Made by a program: the position numbers and the translations under genes
Shown: positions 5,092 through 10,954 of the stretch, piece by piece
Numbering within the stretch: the first letter of the stretch is position 1
Layout of the letters: every line of letters begins with the position of its first letter
Assembly (NCBI GenBank): GCA_021781865.1
Contig: JAJXVZ010000018.1
Coordinates: 1 to 11,026 of the forward strand
Origin: a bacterium
Lineage (GTDB): Bacteria > Patescibacteriota > Minisyncoccia > Phycocordibacterales > Phycocordibacteraceae
Length of the DNA: 11,026 nt
Reading direction: 5' to 3'
Notes under the pieces: generated by a model
Told to the model about the DNA's origin: nothing
What the model saw: only the letters and a program-made list of their open reading frames with translations
The model's database searches: none

Positions 5092-6105
5092 ATGAATATA
5101 AATGACCTAATAAAAGATGATACCGTGCACGTCGCTGCACTTCCCCCGGGCAACCCGAAGGGTATAGATGGTGTGGCGTCACTCACACTTCCACTCATTG
5201 CTGAAGATTATCCCGCTAAGACTGCCATCATGTGGAATGCGGCCTATCATAAGTTTGGGATACCCGATCGCAATTGCATGTTGGTTGCTCATACGAAAGA
5301 CGTCGGTCATATTGTCACGGTCTTCCGTAACGATAATCGGTATAGAGGTGGGGGTGTCGGTATTGGTTTTAAAGAGGTCATTATGACTCATCTTGACGAA
5401 GTAACGCCGCTTGCTCAGGCTATAGGCGCTGTCAATATCATCAAAAAATCACCAAGCGGACGATTGATTGGTGATAATACTGATGGCGTAGGTTATACAC
5501 TTAGTCTCGAGCGAGTATTTGCACAGAGCAAGCGTAACCTTAAGGGTGCACAAGTTCTTATGCTTGGTGCCGGTGGTTCTGGTCGTGCCATTGCGTTTGC
5601 ACTTGCAGATCAAGGCGCACGACTCATGATCCTGAATCGGACCGAGCAAAAAGCAAAAGAACTGGCGCAAGCGTTAAACGATTATTTCGGTGTAAATATA
5701 GCGGCGTGGGGAGGACGATCACTTATACCCAAGGTCCTTCCGCTACAGGACGCGGTAGTTTCGGTTATTGATGACGTCCAATCACCGCTCGATGAATACT
5801 CGACGCTTGGCGACATGGAATTACCGATTACGTCCGAATCTGTCCAGAAGAATCGGGAACAAACAGCACAGTTGCTTCTTGGCGCGAAACCTGACGTCAT
5901 CGTCTCAGACATCCGCATACGAAAATCAGAAATTCCGATGCTCACCCAAGCTCGTCGTCGTCACCTGGCGGTGCTCGACGGGATACCAATGGTGGTGAAT
6001 CAAGGGGTCAGGGCGTTCTGGTGGTTATATCAGAACGAACTTGAAGGGCGTGAGGTGAGGCGAGCAGATGTCGAAGAGGTGATGCGATGTGCCGCTACTA
6101 AGTAA
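5092..6105 (+). CDS. Divergent shikimate dehydrogenase-like protein
   Basis: Shikimate dehydrogenase (AroE) reduces 3-dehydroshikimate with NADPH. The 337-residue product keeps much of the fold: I-G-F-K-E (91-95) with the catalytic Lys94, I-G-A-V-N (111-115), D-N-T-D-G-V-G-Y (128-135) with the catalytic Asp131, the nucleotide loop G-A-G-G-S-G (159-164), N-R-T (182-184) that usually favours NADPH, and D-G-I-P-M-V-V-N-Q (296-304). It departs in three ways. The N-terminal S-x-S-P shikimate-binding serines are not recognisable (the equivalent region reads Y-P-A-K-T-A-I-M-W-N-A-A). The G-x-N-V-T-x-P-x-K strand is G-V-G-I-G-F-K. It is about 60 residues longer than usual, mostly between 200 and 270. 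It may act on a different substrate, so no gene symbol is given. Downstream partner of the ASCH-like gene; a terminator follows. Confidence 0.8.
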   Translation: MNINDLIKDDTVHVAALPPGNPKGIDGVASLTLPLIAEDYPAKTAIMWNAAYHKFGIPDRNCMLVAHTKDVGHIVTVFRNDNRYRGGGVGIGFKEVIMTHLDEVTPLAQAIGAVNIIKKSPSGRLIGDNTDGVGYTLSLERVFAQSKRNLKGAQVLMLGAGGSGRAIAFALADQGARLMILNRTEQKAKELAQALNDYFGVNIAAWGGRSLIPKVLPLQDAVVSVIDDVQSPLDEYSTLGDMELPITSESVQKNREQTAQLLLGAKPDVIVSDIRIRKSEIPMLTQARRRHLAVLDGIPMVVNQGVRAFWWLYQNELEGREVRRADVEEVMRCAATK

Positions 6106-6109
6106 AAAC

Positions 6110-6140
6110 AAGGCCGGACTTAATGTCTGGCCTTTTCTTT
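6110..6140 (+). terminator. Rho-independent terminator of the 4667-6105 unit
   Basis: AAGGCCGGAC (6110-6119) pairs with GTCTGGCCTT (6125-6134) as a 10-bp stem with one G-U, loop TTAAT, followed by TTCTTT. It starts five bases after the stop codon. Confidence 0.88.
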
Positions 6141-6259
6141 ACCACGTCGTGGTTATGCTCAAAATCATAGGCGATTTTATGATTATTGATTGGTCGAAAG
6201 AGTAGTCAATCCACGCATTCACGATTGTGCAAATCAAACAATCACTCGCCACATAACAG

Positions 6260-6268
6260 TGCTACACT
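6260..6268 (+). promoter_or_regulatory. Extended -10 promoter element before the secreted protein
   Basis: TG-C-TACACT at 6260-6268 has the TGN extension and four of six -10 bases. Expected transcription start is near 6275, giving a leader of about 24 bases without a Shine-Dalgarno sequence. No -35 is evident. Hairpins ACCAC-GTC-GTGGT (6141-6153) and AATCATA/TATGATT (about 6164-6185) lie further upstream. Confidence 0.4.
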
Positions 6269-6298
6269 ATGACCATTAGCAGATAACGATATACGTGT

Positions 6299-6571
6299 AT
6301 GAAAAAGACATTCGTAAGTATCGCGGCAGGAGTAGCACTCTTTGCCGTTACAGCAGTTCCAGCATTCGCGGCAACGAATCAGGGATATGCATCTGGATAT
6401 CCTCATGCAATCGCGAATACGATCTGTGCAAATCATGGCGCGTTCGCAGCATTTGCAGGAAGTCCCGGGATTATAGAGGAGTATGTTGATGCCGATCAGG
6501 CGGCCGGCATTTCACTCGGTTCTGAGACAGGTCCCGCAAATAGCAAGCTTTGCGGCAACCCGCAGAATTAA
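6299..6571 (+). CDS. Small secreted protein with Sec signal peptide
   Basis: The protein has 90 residues. M-K-K-T-F-V followed by a hydrophobic core and P-A-F-A (residues 21-24) is a standard Sec signal peptide with signal peptidase I cleavage after Ala24; no lipobox cysteine is present. The mature part of about 66 residues is small-residue rich, with two cysteines (Cys43 and Cys85) able to form one disulfide, and a C-terminus of C-G-N-P-Q-N. I recognise no family. It stands alone between two terminators, with its own -10 element, and so is an independent unit for an exported peptide. A second frame over the same bases (6295-6489) is a shadow. Possible roles include an envelope component or a surface peptide, with no evidence to choose. 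Confidence 0.78.
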   Translation: MKKTFVSIAAGVALFAVTAVPAFAATNQGYASGYPHAIANTICANHGAFAAFAGSPGIIEEYVDADQAAGISLGSETGPANSKLCGNPQN

Positions 6572-6580
6572 GCTGTTCTT

Positions 6581-6619
6581 AAAAACAAAACACCCGTCAT
6601 GCGGCGGGTTTTTGTTTTT
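6581..6619 (+). terminator. Strong, possibly bidirectional terminator
   Basis: AAAAACAAAA plus ACCCG (6581-6596, with one bulged C at 6591) is complementary to CGGGT plus TTTTGTTTTT (6605-6619) around an eight-base loop. The G/C core followed by T-rich sequence terminates the plus-strand gene nine bases upstream, and the A-rich left arm gives a T-tract for the other strand as well. Confidence 0.88.
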
Positions 6620-6780
6620 AATAATGGTCGGAGATACGCGGGGTTGAAATGATACCGTGGAGTATTAACAAAAAGTTGCGGCGGTTCAATTCGATTAACA
6701 TAGCGAGCTCGTTGAACTGACTCCATCTCTTCGAATCACTAGTACGCCTGGCCGACACGGAGATTTTTCCTCCGCATTTC

Positions 6781-6795
6781 TGATATAGTTACTGT
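6781..6795 (+). promoter_or_regulatory. Extended -10 box placed for a leaderless mRNA
   Basis: TG-A-TATAGT at 6781-6789 combines the TGN extension with five of six -10 bases and ends six bases before the GTG start at 6796, so the transcript should begin at or next to the start codon. No Shine-Dalgarno sequence precedes the GTG. A CGGAG/CTCCG hairpin (about 6758-6774) lies just upstream. Confidence 0.55.
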
Positions 6796-7365
6796 GTGAA
6801 AATTACACACGGACATGGATTCCATTATAATGAAGAGGAACGACGGGAAAGACAGAATCCCGAGGAGATACTGTCCAGTATAGGTTTGCAAGAAGGGGTA
6901 GTTTTCATGGATATCGGTTGCAATGACGGATTTTTCACTATCCCGGCGGCAAAGATTGTAGGCGATCGCGGCAAGATCTACGCAGCAGATATTGATGAAG
7001 ATTCTCTCAAAAGGTTAAAAGAAAAGGCGGAGAAAGAAGGCCTCAAGAATATACACTCTGAAACGAAAGAAGCGGAATCGGTTATTTTTTGCAAGGGCTG
7101 TGCAGACATCATTTTTTACGGCACAGTGCTGCATGATTTCAGAGATCCAATACGAGTATTGAAGAATGCAAGTGAGATGCTTGCTCCTCACGGAAAGCTT
7201 GTGAACTTGGATTGGAAGAAGATTCCCACAAAAATGGGTCCGCCTCTTTCCATACGATTAAGCGAAGAAGAGGTGACAAGTATGATGAAGGAAGCCGGAC
7301 TGCGTGTCGTGGAAACGAAGAACCTGTCAGGGGATTTCTATATAGTCACAGCCGTTCTGGAATAA
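6796..7365 (+). CDS. Class I SAM-dependent methyltransferase
   Basis: The 189-residue protein carries the Rossmann-type methyltransferase signature: motif I V-F-M-D-I-G-C-N-D-G-F-F (36-47), the acidic end of the second strand Y-A-A-D-I-D (62-67) that would hold the ribose of S-adenosylmethionine, C-A-D-I-I-F-Y-G-T-V-L-H-D (102-114) as motif IV, and L-A-P-H-G-K-L-V-N-L-D-W (129-140). The layout is that of the small UbiE-like methyltransferases. The substrate cannot be read from sequence; no cysteine triad of arsenite methyltransferases is apparent. The GTG start is supported by the -10 box directly before it. Its C-terminal bases were also open in another frame that runs into the next gene, but that overlap is not coding. 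A possible lone unit, 65 bases before the MliC-domain gene. Confidence 0.88.
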   Translation: MKITHGHGFHYNEEERRERQNPEEILSSIGLQEGVVFMDIGCNDGFFTIPAAKIVGDRGKIYAADIDEDSLKRLKEKAEKEGLKNIHSETKEAESVIFCKGCADIIFYGTVLHDFRDPIRVLKNASEMLAPHGKLVNLDWKKIPTKMGPPLSIRLSEEEVTSMMKEAGLRVVETKNLSGDFYIVTAVLE

Positions 7366-7430
7366 GGGCGCGACTTCGATACAGGTATGGGAAATGTGAT
7401 GATGGGTGCATACTCGTAATTTTATCTACC

Positions 7431-8348
7431 ATGCGACAAGGATCTACTATACTGCGGGCACTCGTGATTATTCTCAGCATTGTCGCGAGTGCGTATCTCA
7501 TTATGTATGTAGGTTCTTCAAGAGGACTGAACACGACGGTCACTAGTACGTCGAGCGGTGCGACGAATCATGTCACCTTTTATTGCGGATCGGGTAATTC
7601 GATTCAAGCGGTATTCGCCACAAGCTCGGTCGTGCTTATGCTCTCTGATGGGACAACACTCTCGCTCCCGCAGACCATTTCCGGCTCGGGTATCCGCTAC
7701 GAATCAAATTCCGTCGGCAGCAATGTCATATTTGTCAGTAAGGGGGATAGCGCCACGCTTTCTAATTCCGCATCAACGACCGATATGCGCTACACCACCT
7801 GCATTACCGCGAACATAACGTCCGCCAGCACAGCTGGGTATGAAAACTATACCGATCGGTCAAGCACGTTCTCATTTATTTTTCCGAAAGATTTTTCGGT
7901 TTCGGGAACCGATATGGGATATAATAGCCAGTCATGGGCACAGGGTGCGACGACGACCGGCATGGAACTCGCACGCATCGATGTGCCACAAAATTACGAG
8001 TCGGGCACAAACTTCGGCAATGCGTGGTTCACTGTGGGAGCAAGTTCTAATCCTTCGGCGGTTGCCACTTGCCTCGTGAACACGTTCGACGTGCCTACCG
8101 CCACAACAACGCGGACCATCATTAATGGCGTTCTTTTCACGAAGATGACATTCACGGGCGCCGGAGCTGGGAATCGCTATGACACGACGAGCTATCGCGC
8201 TATACATGCCGGTATGTGCTATGCCATTGAGTACACTATTCACTATGGTGTTTTGCAAAACTATCCGAAAGGCGCAGTGACGCAATTCAATGAACAGAAA
8301 ATTCGATCGGCGCTTGATCATGTTGCACAGAGTTTCCGCTTTCTGTAG
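7431..8348 (+). CDS. Membrane-anchored MliC-type lysozyme-inhibitor domain protein
   Basis: The product has 305 residues. An N-terminal membrane segment (about 8-27, uncleaved anchor or signal) is followed by a Ser/Thr-rich linker and a domain at about 47-125 that matches MliC, the inhibitor of C-type lysozyme: V-T-F-Y-C (48-52), a strand with L-S-D-G-T-T-L-S-L, then S-G-S-G-I-R-Y (84-90) and V-S-K-G-D-S-A-T-L (102-110), closing with a Cys at 124. The conserved Ser and Lys that MliC inserts into the lysozyme active site appear as Ser86 and Lys104, and Cys52/Cys124 can form the usual disulfide. The second half (about 135-305) is a separate extracellular domain with Cys214 and Cys263; its F-S-F-I-F-P-K-D-F opening resembles PsbP-like domains. 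ATG 7431 was chosen because the membrane segment starts there; the frame is open upstream to 7212 but only as a shadow of the methyltransferase. Confidence 0.78.
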   Translation: MRQGSTILRALVIILSIVASAYLIMYVGSSRGLNTTVTSTSSGATNHVTFYCGSGNSIQAVFATSSVVLMLSDGTTLSLPQTISGSGIRYESNSVGSNVIFVSKGDSATLSNSASTTDMRYTTCITANITSASTAGYENYTDRSSTFSFIFPKDFSVSGTDMGYNSQSWAQGATTTGMELARIDVPQNYESGTNFGNAWFTVGASSNPSAVATCLVNTFDVPTATTTRTIINGVLFTKMTFTGAGAGNRYDTTSYRAIHAGMCYAIEYTIHYGVLQNYPKGAVTQFNEQKIRSALDHVAQSFRFL

Positions 8349-8395
8349 TTCTGATACTCGTAAGCGCTGCGGGCGGGAATAACAGTTGTCGCGAA

Positions 8396-8424
8396 TTGTA
8401 TAGGAGATAGATAAATACTATAGT
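8396..8424 (+). promoter_or_regulatory. Candidate promoter of the GST gene
   Basis: TTGTAT (8396-8401) and TATAGT (8419-8424) are 17 bases apart. The -10 matches five of six consensus bases, the -35 three of six. Transcription would begin near 8431, leaving a leader of about 30 bases with no Shine-Dalgarno sequence before ATG 8461. Confidence 0.4.
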
Positions 8425-8460
8425 AAAATTCGAGGGCGTTATTCCTAACTCATTTTAATT

Positions 8461-9069
8461 ATGAAACTCTATTATGCACCTGGCGCTTGTTCACTCTCTC
8501 CACATATCGTTGCGCGGGAAGGGAATCTTCCGGTCGAGATGGTCAAAGTGCTATTTGCAGGTGGACGTACGACAGAAACTGGAGAGAATTTTTATGACAT
8601 AAATCCGATGGGATACGTTCCAACACTACGTCTCGATAACGGGGAAGTATTGACGGAAGGCGTGGCGATAGTGCAGTATCTTGCCGATCAAGCACCTTCA
8701 GCGAATCTCGTTCCACAAAAAGGGTCAATGCCGTACTATCGTACGCTCGAGTGGCTCACCTTCATCAGTTCAGAGCTGCATAAGGGATTCAGCCCACTCT
8801 TTCGATCCGGCATCTCTGAGGCTGAGAAGGCGTCGATCGTCGAGAGGCTTGCGAAGCGGTATGATCGCCTCGAGAAGGCGCTCTCAACAGGTGCATATTT
8901 GCTGGGCGATATTTTTACCGTAGCCGATGCGTATTGCTACACCATACTACGCTGGACGCCTCGCGCCGGTATCGATCTTTCAAAATATCCCAACCTTTCC
9001 GCATACATGAAACGTATTGAAACTCGCTCAGCCGTACAGGTTGCTCTCAAAGAAGAGGAGTTGGTGTAG
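8461..9069 (+). CDS. gst: Beta-class glutathione S-transferase
   Basis: The 202-residue protein aligns by eye over its whole length with E. coli GstA (201 residues). Seen: the thioredoxin-fold N-terminus M-K-L-Y-Y-A-P-G-A-C-S-L-S-P-H with Cys10, the beta-class residue that forms a mixed disulfide with glutathione; N-P-M-G-Y-V-P-T-L (48-56) with the cis-proline that holds the glutathione backbone; L-T-E-G-V-A-I-V-Q-Y-L-A-D (64-76) with the G-site Glu; E-L-H-K-G-F-S-P-L-F (105-114) with His107, the second beta-class marker; and F-T-V-A-D-A-Y (N-capping box of the C-terminal helical domain). It would conjugate or reduce electrophiles in the cytoplasm. Glutathione synthesis is generally missing in CPR, so the gene suggests lateral transfer and imported or host-derived thiol. 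No terminator is evident after it. Confidence 0.93.
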   Translation: MKLYYAPGACSLSPHIVAREGNLPVEMVKVLFAGGRTTETGENFYDINPMGYVPTLRLDNGEVLTEGVAIVQYLADQAPSANLVPQKGSMPYYRTLEWLTFISSELHKGFSPLFRSGISEAEKASIVERLAKRYDRLEKALSTGAYLLGDIFTVADAYCYTILRWTPRAGIDLSKYPNLSAYMKRIETRSAVQVALKEEELV

Positions 9070-9424
9070 ACGCTGTCGCATAGTCGCATATTACACATCT
9101 AGGTTCGAGCCTGAAAAATATCAAGCAAATAAATACAAAACCAATACTGTCAAGGACATTACGGAGTATGTGCAGTCATTCATCTGACACACATGCAAAA
9201 CGTAGGGATGAGTATTCAACTGTGTGGTATTCAAGCGTGTTAGGTCTGTACTGAATTAACTATGGCACAAACTACACGAGCGAAGGCAGGCCCATTCGCC
9301 GTGCATCTCGATCACTTGACTAATTTAAATTATATGAAACAATAGATTTTGGACTGTTCTTTTTGTTACGAGTTAGTCGTAGCATGAGGTATACAGTCAT
9401 TCTAACCTTATGGAGGTGTGAAAA
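9070..9424 (+). other. Gene-poor stretch before the microprotein
   Basis: No identifiable gene. Two short open stretches are worth recording: a frame without a start codon that ends at TGA 9185-9187 and reads E-P-E-K-Y-Q-A-N-K-Y-K-T-N-T-V-K-D-I, and ATG 9262 to TAG 9343-9345 (27 codons, beginning M-A-Q-T-T-R-A-K-A-G-P-F, no ribosome binding site). Both are short enough to be chance. TTGACT at 9316-9321 with AACAAT at 9338-9343 (16-base spacing) is a possible promoter for the microprotein at 9425, leaving a leader of about 75 bases. Confidence 0.3.
9412..9424 (+). promoter_or_regulatory. Strong Shine-Dalgarno site before a GTG
   Basis: GGAGG at 9412-9416 followed by eight bases and GTG 9425. 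It is one of only a few strong ribosome binding sites in the window and decides the start of a reading frame that would otherwise be overlooked. An ATG at 9410 overlapping it stops after three codons and a GTG at 9418 is out of frame. Confidence 0.7.
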
Positions 9425-9514
9425 GTGAAAAACGTCCACGAATTTCCTCCCTGGAGAAATTCTATCCCAATGTATACCAACGGCAAACCTGGCGGTTCCG
9501 GCGGCGGCGCCTAG
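9425..9514 (+). CDS. 29-residue microprotein with glycine-rich tail
   Basis: The frame GTG 9425 to TAG 9512-9514 encodes 29 residues: K-N-V-H-E-F-P-P-W-R-N-S-I-P-M-Y-T-N-G after the initiator, then K-P-G-G-S-G-G-G-A. Support that it is translated: GGAGG at ideal distance, and a perfect 14-bp terminator beginning 10 bases after the stop. The peptide has aromatic and proline residues in the first half (F-P-P-W, I-P-M-Y) and a flexible glycine tail; there is no cysteine, no membrane segment and no signal peptide. This is the shape of a ribosomally made peptide precursor, a leader peptide or a small binding peptide, but there is no maturation enzyme, exporter or immunity gene in the window. I recognise no family. 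It may instead be a fragment left after decay of a longer gene, which the good signals argue against. Confidence 0.55.
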   Translation: MKNVHEFPPWRNSIPMYTNGKPGGSGGGA

Positions 9515-9524
9515 TCGCCAACCA

Positions 9525-9561
9525 AAGGCCTGTTATCTTTTAGATAACAGGCCTTACTTTT
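9525..9561 (+). terminator. Perfect 14-bp terminator hairpin
   Basis: AAGGCCTGTTATCT (9525-9538) and AGATAACAGGCCTT (9542-9555) are exact complements around a TTT loop, followed by ACTTTT. It belongs to the microprotein transcript. Confidence 0.88.
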
Positions 9562-9603
9562 GATCGTGTCTAAAAATATATAGTTCATTTAGAAGCCAGT
9601 TAA

Positions 9604-9878
9604 GTCTATGGGCAAGTAGACGGTTCAACACGCCGCAATGCTAACCGTGATGTTGAGATAACCTTCCGCCTGAAGAAAGAACAGGAGAATCTTGACCGTG
9701 CCATAGTGCTTTTAGGGGATAGCGATTTCTTTCCTATCTTGAAACATCTTCGGGAGAAAACATAAAAAGAGGTCGTTGTACTTGTGCGAGGTGTACGAAC
9801 TGCAAGAGAGATACGACAATTCGCAAGGAGTAATTCCGCGACTTTGAGTATCTGCGAGAGCTTTTGAAAAGGGAGTAA
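9604..9878 (+). pseudogene. Broken NYN-domain (LabA-like) nuclease gene, 5' truncated
   Basis: The plus strand encodes the second half of a NYN-domain protein, a PIN-like RNase fold. Frame from 9604: V-D-G-S-T-R-R-N-A-N-R-D-V-E-I-T-F, then A-I-V-L-L-G-D-S-D-F-F-P-I-L-K-H-L-R-E-K, which carries two of the family's acidic active-site residues (D-V and G-D-S-D). A TAA at 9763-9765 interrupts it; the frame resumes with E-V-V-V-L-V-R-G-V-R-T-A-R-E-I-R-Q-F-A-R. At about 9831-9836 a single-base loss shifts the frame, after which the expected ending R-D-F-E-Y-L-R-E-L-L-K-R-E appears in the next frame and stops at TAA 9876-9878. The N-terminal half with the first catalytic Asp is not found upstream. 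Two lesions plus truncation make a functional product unlikely. The minus-strand opening over the same bases (9606-9968) is a shadow. Confidence 0.8.
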
Positions 9879-9936
9879 CAACGAACGATACCCGTGTAGG
9901 ATGCCGTTCAAGTGTAGTGCCGTTAGTATATATCTC

Positions 9937-10052
9937 TCAACATGAAGGGTAAATAAGTTTCCCCTCATCTAACCCATCATCAATAAATTTTTGATCTTCC
10001 AACACAATGTCTTCATCAATCTCGTAATCCTGACTCGCATCCCTTTTTGAAT
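9937..10052 (-). other. Possible acidic coding remnant
   Basis: Beyond the minus-strand terminator, one minus-strand frame runs to TGA 9937-9939 and reads S-Q-D-Y-E-I-D-E-D-I-V-L-E-D-Q-K-F-I-D-D-G-L-D-E-G-K, a strongly acidic run. The frame is open as far as 10086, through the terminator, but has no start codon or ribosome binding site. It may be the remains of a lost gene or chance. Confidence 0.18.
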
Positions 10053-10083
10053 AAAAAGAGGCGACCTTATATGGATCGCCTCT
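10052..10083 (-). terminator. Rho-independent terminator of the membrane hydrolase gene
   Basis: On the minus strand AGAGGCGA pairs with TCGCCTCT (10083-10076 with 10064-10057) and is followed by TTTTT ATT. An internal CC/GG pair can extend the stem. It lies about 20 bases after the stop codon at 10103. Confidence 0.85.
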
Positions 10084-10102
10084 CGTTTACGTTTCTGCCT
10101 CT

Positions 10103-10771
10103 TTAGAATGGCCACGTGAGTCCATTCTTGATGACCAGGATTACAATTCCCGCAATGCCGAGCCAGAATGCTGTGATCTGGTAAGTAGTTACTGGCTCGA
10201 CACGTCCTCCAATTTCGCTGCCGCCGCTTTTAGTCCAGTCCTCGCAGTCGTCATACATCTTTTGCGTCAATTCGCGAGGTGCTATGCCGATGATTTTGCC
10301 CCAGCCAATGCGGTAATGAGTATACAGATCCATCGGATGCTCTTCGGTTAAAGGGATAGGGAACCGTACACGACCATCCTTCGTAATTGGCGCGAGAAGT
10401 TGGAAGCCGTATGGCAGAGCCGATGCATCATGGATGAAATGGCCCGACGTGCACACCAGCACGAGAGTGACCAAGAATATAACGTGACCTGGCCATGCTA
10501 TAGATGTGATAATGCCGACGACAGCCGCCTCGAGCGGCAATACGATGATCGGGTAATGCCCGAACACCCAATGCCCGACCGTGACGTTGAAACGGCGACG
10601 CAGAGCAAGGAAGGGAATGAAGTCAAGGTCTGGCAGATAAGCGCAGAATCCCGCTACCATGAGAACCCACAGGCTTGCTGGCTGGTTGAAAAGGAACGAG
10701 AGCAGAACAAATGCCCAGACTCCAATTGAAGTGTCCCATCCGAAAATGAGCTGCTTCATGAGCCTAACCAT
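10103..10771 (-). CDS. YdjM/DUF457-type membrane-bound metal-dependent hydrolase
   Basis: The 222-residue protein has about five hydrophobic segments (near 17-29, 34-50, 72-92, 95-110 and 195-214). The family's metal-binding features are spread between them: L-P-D-L-D-F-I-P (46-53) with Asp48 and Asp50, V-G-H-W-V-F-G-H (65-72) with His67 and His72, and G-H-F-I-H-D-A-S-A-L-P-Y-G (110-122) with His111, His114 and Asp115, then L-L-A-P-I. This is the layout of the LexA-binding inner-membrane hydrolase (YdjM) family, whose substrate is unknown. Residues 140-190 form a soluble loop between the metal-site helices and the last helix. ATG 10771 is fixed by a strong Shine-Dalgarno site. It is a single-gene unit with its own promoter and terminator, reading towards the NYN pseudogene. 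The opposite-strand opening at 10400-10729 is a shadow. Confidence 0.85.
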   Translation of the reverse strand: MVRLMKQLIFGWDTSIGVWAFVLLSFLFNQPASLWVLMVAGFCAYLPDLDFIPFLALRRRFNVTVGHWVFGHYPIIVLPLEAAVVGIITSIAWPGHVIFLVTLVLVCTSGHFIHDASALPYGFQLLAPITKDGRVRFPIPLTEEHPMDLYTHYRIGWGKIIGIAPRELTQKMYDDCEDWTKSGGSEIGGRVEPVTTYQITAFWLGIAGIVILVIKNGLTWPF

Positions 10772-10788
10772 TGGAACCTCCTTTTTGA
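10772..10788 (-). promoter_or_regulatory. Strong Shine-Dalgarno site inside a small hairpin
   Basis: On the minus strand AAGGAGG (10783-10777) lies five bases before ATG 10771. The same bases form the right arm of ACCTC-AAAAAG-GAGGT, a 5-bp hairpin that would cover most of the Shine-Dalgarno sequence. The stem is short, so its effect may be small. Confidence 0.6.
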
Positions 10789-10841
10789 GGTAGCTTGATG
10801 AATAGGAACGGCCAAGCTCGTTACAGCTCAGTCCTGATTGG

Positions 10842-10870
10842 TTTATAATACATTACATAGATATTGTCAA
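10842..10870 (-). promoter_or_regulatory. Near-consensus sigma-70 promoter
   Basis: On the minus strand TTGACA (10870-10865) is followed after exactly 17 bases by TATAAA (10847-10842): a perfect -35 and a five-of-six -10. Transcription would start near 10835 and give a leader of about 63 bases before ATG 10771. It is the best promoter in the window. Confidence 0.82.
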
Positions 10871-10954
10871 CTCTTCGCCATGTCTCCCTTTCCAACTCTC
10901 TGCTTGTTTGTACGACCCAATACGAACGCATTTTACCCGAAACGGAGGCCTCTA

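Noticed and set aside
6295..6489. Alternative 64-codon frame over the secreted protein
   Set aside because: The Cys/Arg/Ser-rich product is a frame shadow; the 6299 frame has a clear Sec signal peptide and ends just before a terminator.
7212..7430. N-terminal extension of the MliC-domain protein in an open frame upstream
   Set aside because: It overlaps the methyltransferase gene in another frame, has unlikely composition, and the membrane segment begins directly at ATG 7431.
9100..9120. GGTTCGAGCC as a T-arm of a tRNA
   Set aside because: The stem has only about three pairs around it and no cloverleaf partner arms exist nearby.
10400..10729. 109-codon plus-strand ORF opposite the membrane hydrolase
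   Set aside because: It is a shadow: the minus-strand gene has membrane helices, metal motifs, promoter, SD and terminator.
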